A stretch of DNA of 64,000 nucleotides, from assembly GCF_900199205.1 (NCBI RefSeq), contig NZ_OBMJ01000001.1, positions 2,731,001-2,795,000 of the forward strand, in the 5' to 3' direction. The DNA is from Streptomyces sp. 1331.2. GTDB taxonomy: Bacteria > Actinomycetota > Actinomycetes > Streptomycetales > Streptomycetaceae. Made by a program: the position numbers and the translations under genes. Shown here in pieces: positions 61,745 through 64,000 of this stretch (the stretch's first letter is position 1; every line of letters starts with the position of its first letter). The notes beneath the pieces were generated by a model that ran no database searches, was not told the DNA's origin, and worked only from the letters and a program-made list of their open reading frames with translations.

Positions 61745-62584
61745 TCACGTCGCGTCGGCCCGGGCGGGGTCGACGGGTGCGGCGGGCGCGGGAAGCGTGG
61801 TGCGCGCGCCGAGGTCGCCGACGCCGTAGACGAGCCGGCTGCGGTCGGCCGAGTAGCGGGTCTCGATGACCCGGACGGGCCCGCGCCGGTCGTAGGTGAC
61901 GCGGGTCTGCACCATGAGCGGCACGCCGGGGCCGCCCTGGAACCACTGGGCCTCCTCGGGCCCGGGCATCCGGGCGACGAGGTGGTCGACGGCGCCGATC
62001 TCGGTGCGTCCGAGGGCGGCGAGCACGGCCTCGTCGCCGCCTTCGACGGGGTCGGGTTCCATCAGCGGGGTGCCGGCGGCGAGGCCGGCCCGGTAGTGGC
62101 TCTCCTCGATGGAGTACGGCTCGCGGTCGAGCAGCCGCAGCTGGCGGCGGACCACGATGGCCTCGCCGGGGCGCAGTCCGAGCCGTTCGGCGATGTCCAC
62201 CCGGGCCCGGACGATCATCATCTCGAAGTCGGTGCCGAGTTCGCGCCCGGCTTCGGCGGCCTCGCCGAGGTAGACCTCGGAGGGCGCGGCGAGGCAGTCG
62301 CGCGGCGCGGGGGCCGAGGTCGGTCCGTAGGCGCGGTGGTCCAGGACGGGGTGTTCGCGCAGGTAGGTGCCCTTGCCCTGGAGGCGGACCAGGCGGCCCT
62401 CGTTGACCAGGACGTCGACGGCGAGGCGAACGGTGTTGCGGGCGACGCCGTACTGGCGTTCCAGTTCGCTCTCGACCGGCAGGGCGGCGTCGGCGGTGAA
62501 CTCGCCCTCGGCGATCCGACGGCGCAGGTCGGCGGCGAGGCGCTGGTATTTGGGGGATTGGGCGGTGCCCCGGGGGATTGTCAC
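61745..62584 (-). CDS. GntR-family regulator with UTRA domain
   Basis: A 279-aa GntR/HutC-type regulator. The winged helix is residues about 11-80 (KYQRLAADLRRRIAEGEF, LPVESELERQYGVARNTVRL, LQGKGTYL), and the C-terminal UTRA domain begins near residue 100 (EMMIVRARVDIAERLG, VVRRQLRLLD, and EESHYRAGLAAG). UTRA regulators bind small sugars or amino acids. GTG 62584. Neighbours give no clue to the regulated pathway. Confidence 0.92.
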   Translation of the reverse strand: MTIPRGTAQSPKYQRLAADLRRRIAEGEFTADAALPVESELERQYGVARNTVRLAVDVLVNEGRLVRLQGKGTYLREHPVLDHRAYGPTSAPAPRDCLAAPSEVYLGEAAEAGRELGTDFEMMIVRARVDIAERLGLRPGEAIVVRRQLRLLDREPYSIEESHYRAGLAAGTPLMEPDPVEGGDEAVLAALGRTEIGAVDHLVARMPGPEEAQWFQGGPGVPLMVQTRVTYDRRGPVRVIETRYSADRSRLVYGVGDLGARTTLPAPAAPVDPARADAT

Positions 62585-62747
62585 CCGAGTGAATGTAGCG
62601 AGCGCGGTGACGCGGTTTCTGCCGTTTCCGGCAATGTCGTCCGCGCGGGTTGACGACGGGGGCCTGGAGATGCTTTCCGGTAGCAGAACTGGCCCGTCCG
62701 GATACGAACATCTGGTGGTGCGGAATTCGGAAAGGGATCGGAAGGAA

Positions 62748-62785
62748 AATAGGGGGCGCGCAGCGTCAGCTGCACGCCCCCTATT
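62748..62785 (-). terminator. Terminator of nudC
   Basis: A 17-bp stem (62748-62764 with 62769-62785, one mismatch) and a 4-base loop, starting 21 bases past the nudC stop, with A- and T-rich flanks. Confidence 0.8.
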
Positions 62786-62806
62786 CCGCGGAATGTTCGT
62801 ACCGGA

Positions 62807-63775
62807 TTACCAGCGCGCCGCCGCGGGCAGCGGCTCGCCGTACCAGAGCTCCACCAGGTGCCGGGCGATCGAGATCCCGGACGGCGGCAGGATCTCGCCG
62901 GCCTCCATCCCGGCCCGCAGCTCCTCGCGGGAGAACCAGCGCGCCTCGGCCAGCTCCTCGCCGTCCACGGTGATCTCGGTGCCGCCGGGCAGTGCCCGGC
63001 CCGTGAAGCCGAGCATCAGGCTGGACGGGAACGGCCAGGGTTGGCTGGCCACGTACTGCACCTCGCCGACCTGCACGCCCGCCTCCTCGTGCACCTCGCG
63101 GGCCACCGCCTGCTCGATCGACTCCCCCGGCTCGACGAAGCCGGCCAGCGTCGACCAGCGGCCCTCCGGCCACAGCGCCTGACGGCCGAGCAGGCAGCGG
63201 TCCTGCTCGTCGGTGATCACCATGATCACCGCCGGGTCGGTGCGCGGGTAGTGCTCGGCCGCGCAGGAGGTGCAGCGCCGCACGTGGCCGGCGCCGGCCT
63301 TCTCGGTCGGGTGCCCGCAGCGCGAGCAGAAGCTGTGCAGCCGGTGCCAGTGCTCCAGCGCGACGGCGTGCACCAGCAGTCCGGCGTCCCGGTCCGACAG
63401 CATCGCGCCGACCTCCCGCAGCCCGGCCGGGCGGGCATCGCCGTCCAAGCGCCCGGGCAGGCTCTCGCCGGCCAGCGCGAAGTACGAGACGCCGTCCTGG
63501 TCGGTGCCGAGGAAGTACCGGTCGCCGGTCTGCGGTGCCTCGAACGAGGGCAGCAGCACGAGTTCGGTGCCCTGCGGGGTGTCGACCACGAAGGCCTCGC
63601 CGCCGGCGATCGGCAGCACCCGGGTGGCCGGGTGGCTCCAGGCCGCCGCCAGCCAGGGCTCGTCGAAGCGGTGCTCGGCCGCCCGGTCCACCCCGGACCG
63701 GGCCAGTGCCAGGTACAGCGGGCGCTCGGTCTCAGGCACGGTGCTCACAGGTTCCATCCCCACGTGGTGAATCAT
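62807..63775 (-). CDS. nudC: NAD(+) diphosphatase NudC
   Basis: A 322-aa NudC-type NUDIX enzyme that hydrolyses NADH or decaps NAD-RNA. The zinc ribbon is FCSRCGHPTEKAGAG with RRCTSC following; NUDIX box is GFVEPGESIEQAVAREVHEE followed by AGV, fully canonical; SQPWPFPSSLMLGF is the NudC SQPWPFPxS motif. The start is uncertain between 63775 and ATG 63757; the difference is six residues. It follows the mycoredoxin and UvrD2 order of mycobacteria. Confidence 0.94.
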   Translation of the reverse strand: MIHHVGMEPVSTVPETERPLYLALARSGVDRAAEHRFDEPWLAAAWSHPATRVLPIAGGEAFVVDTPQGTELVLLPSFEAPQTGDRYFLGTDQDGVSYFALAGESLPGRLDGDARPAGLREVGAMLSDRDAGLLVHAVALEHWHRLHSFCSRCGHPTEKAGAGHVRRCTSCAAEHYPRTDPAVIMVITDEQDRCLLGRQALWPEGRWSTLAGFVEPGESIEQAVAREVHEEAGVQVGEVQYVASQPWPFPSSLMLGFTGRALPGGTEITVDGEELAEARWFSREELRAGMEAGEILPPSGISIARHLVELWYGEPLPAAARW

Positions 63776-63817
63776 CCGGATGAGTGATCTGACAGGCCAA
63801 GGTGTGCAGGGAGCAGT

Positions 63818-64000
63818 TCACGCACCGGGCCGGAAGTTCTCGGCCAGGTCGCCCCACAGGTACGCGGCGGTCTCCACGCCCTTGGCCAGCAGGTCCAGTT
63901 CGACCTTCTCGTTGACCGAGTGCCAGCCGTCCGAGGGCACCGAGATGCCGAGGAACAGCACCGGCGCGCCCAGCACGTCCTGCAGGTCCGCGGCCGGGCC
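63818..64000 (-). CDS. M20-family dipeptidase, C-terminal fragment
   Basis: The last 60 codons of a gene that continues past the window edge. VLFLGISVPSDGWHSVNEKV and TAAYLWGDLAENFRPGA resemble the end of M20/M25/M40 metallopeptidases (the W-H-S-x-N-E-K zinc-binding segment). The reading frame closes at TGA 63818-63820. Substrate and length cannot be judged from this fragment. Confidence 0.8.
   Translation of the reverse strand, partial: GPAADLQDVLGAPVLFLGISVPSDGWHSVNEKVELDLLAKGVETAAYLWGDLAENFRPGA

Overview
The window is chromosomal DNA from a high-GC actinobacterium, almost certainly Streptomycetaceae (Streptomyces or Kitasatospora). Evidence: heavy GC bias at third codon positions, many GTG starts, WhiJ-type XRE/DUF397/HATPase regulatory genes, the sigR-rsrA thiol stress pair, mycoredoxin, a WblC/WhiB7-type regulator, and a class I ribonucleotide reductase operon behind a cobalamin riboswitch. 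I assign the family from gene content and order, not from a marker alignment.

Layout. 0-3.5 kb: end of an MctP-like symporter, a histidine phosphatase, an AraC/GATase-like regulator and a GNAT acetyltransferase. 3.5-12.8 kb: a compact cell-surface polysaccharide locus. One arm holds a GT39-like membrane glycosyltransferase, a LamG-type anchored protein and a GH12-ricin lipoprotein. The divergent arm is a tightly coupled operon of a cellulose-synthase-like GT2, a GH26-like lipoprotein and a second GT39-like protein paralogous to the first. 12.8-17.2 kb: nrdAB with two NrdR-type boxes, a B12 riboswitch and a TTG start. 17.2-22.5 kb: accessory DNA with a DUF397 gene, an XRE/DUF5753 regulator broken by an amber codon, an HATPase, DUF6879 and small unknown proteins, a 51-aa zinc ribbon, a frameshifted small gene, a 36-aa metallothionein-like peptide and a VioB-type ferritin-like protein.

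22.5-41 kb: flavodoxin, peptide deformylase, TPR protein, two tandem membrane HD-domain proteins, rsrA and sigR (with a clear sigma-R promoter), hydrolase, SRAP, M50-like protein, aroA, rsgA, SMR transporter, hisN (flanked by an inverted repeat of about 130 bp), katA/catR, a Sel1-repeat protein and initiator tRNA. 41-64 kb: a block whose order (UPF0182, PPA1309, YlbL-like PDZ protease, DUF2342, ABC1 kinase, WhiB7/WblC, UvrD2, mycoredoxin, NudC) is conserved across actinobacteria, interrupted at 53-55.6 kb by an MFS exporter/TetR pair whose intergenic region carries a 20-bp-period operator array.

The best candidates for something undescribed are the 3.5-12.8 kb polysaccharide locus, the TetR operator array, the small Cys-rich genes near 20.5-21.2 kb, and the dispersed repeat around hisN. 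Everything is read by eye; homology calls rest on motifs and gene order.
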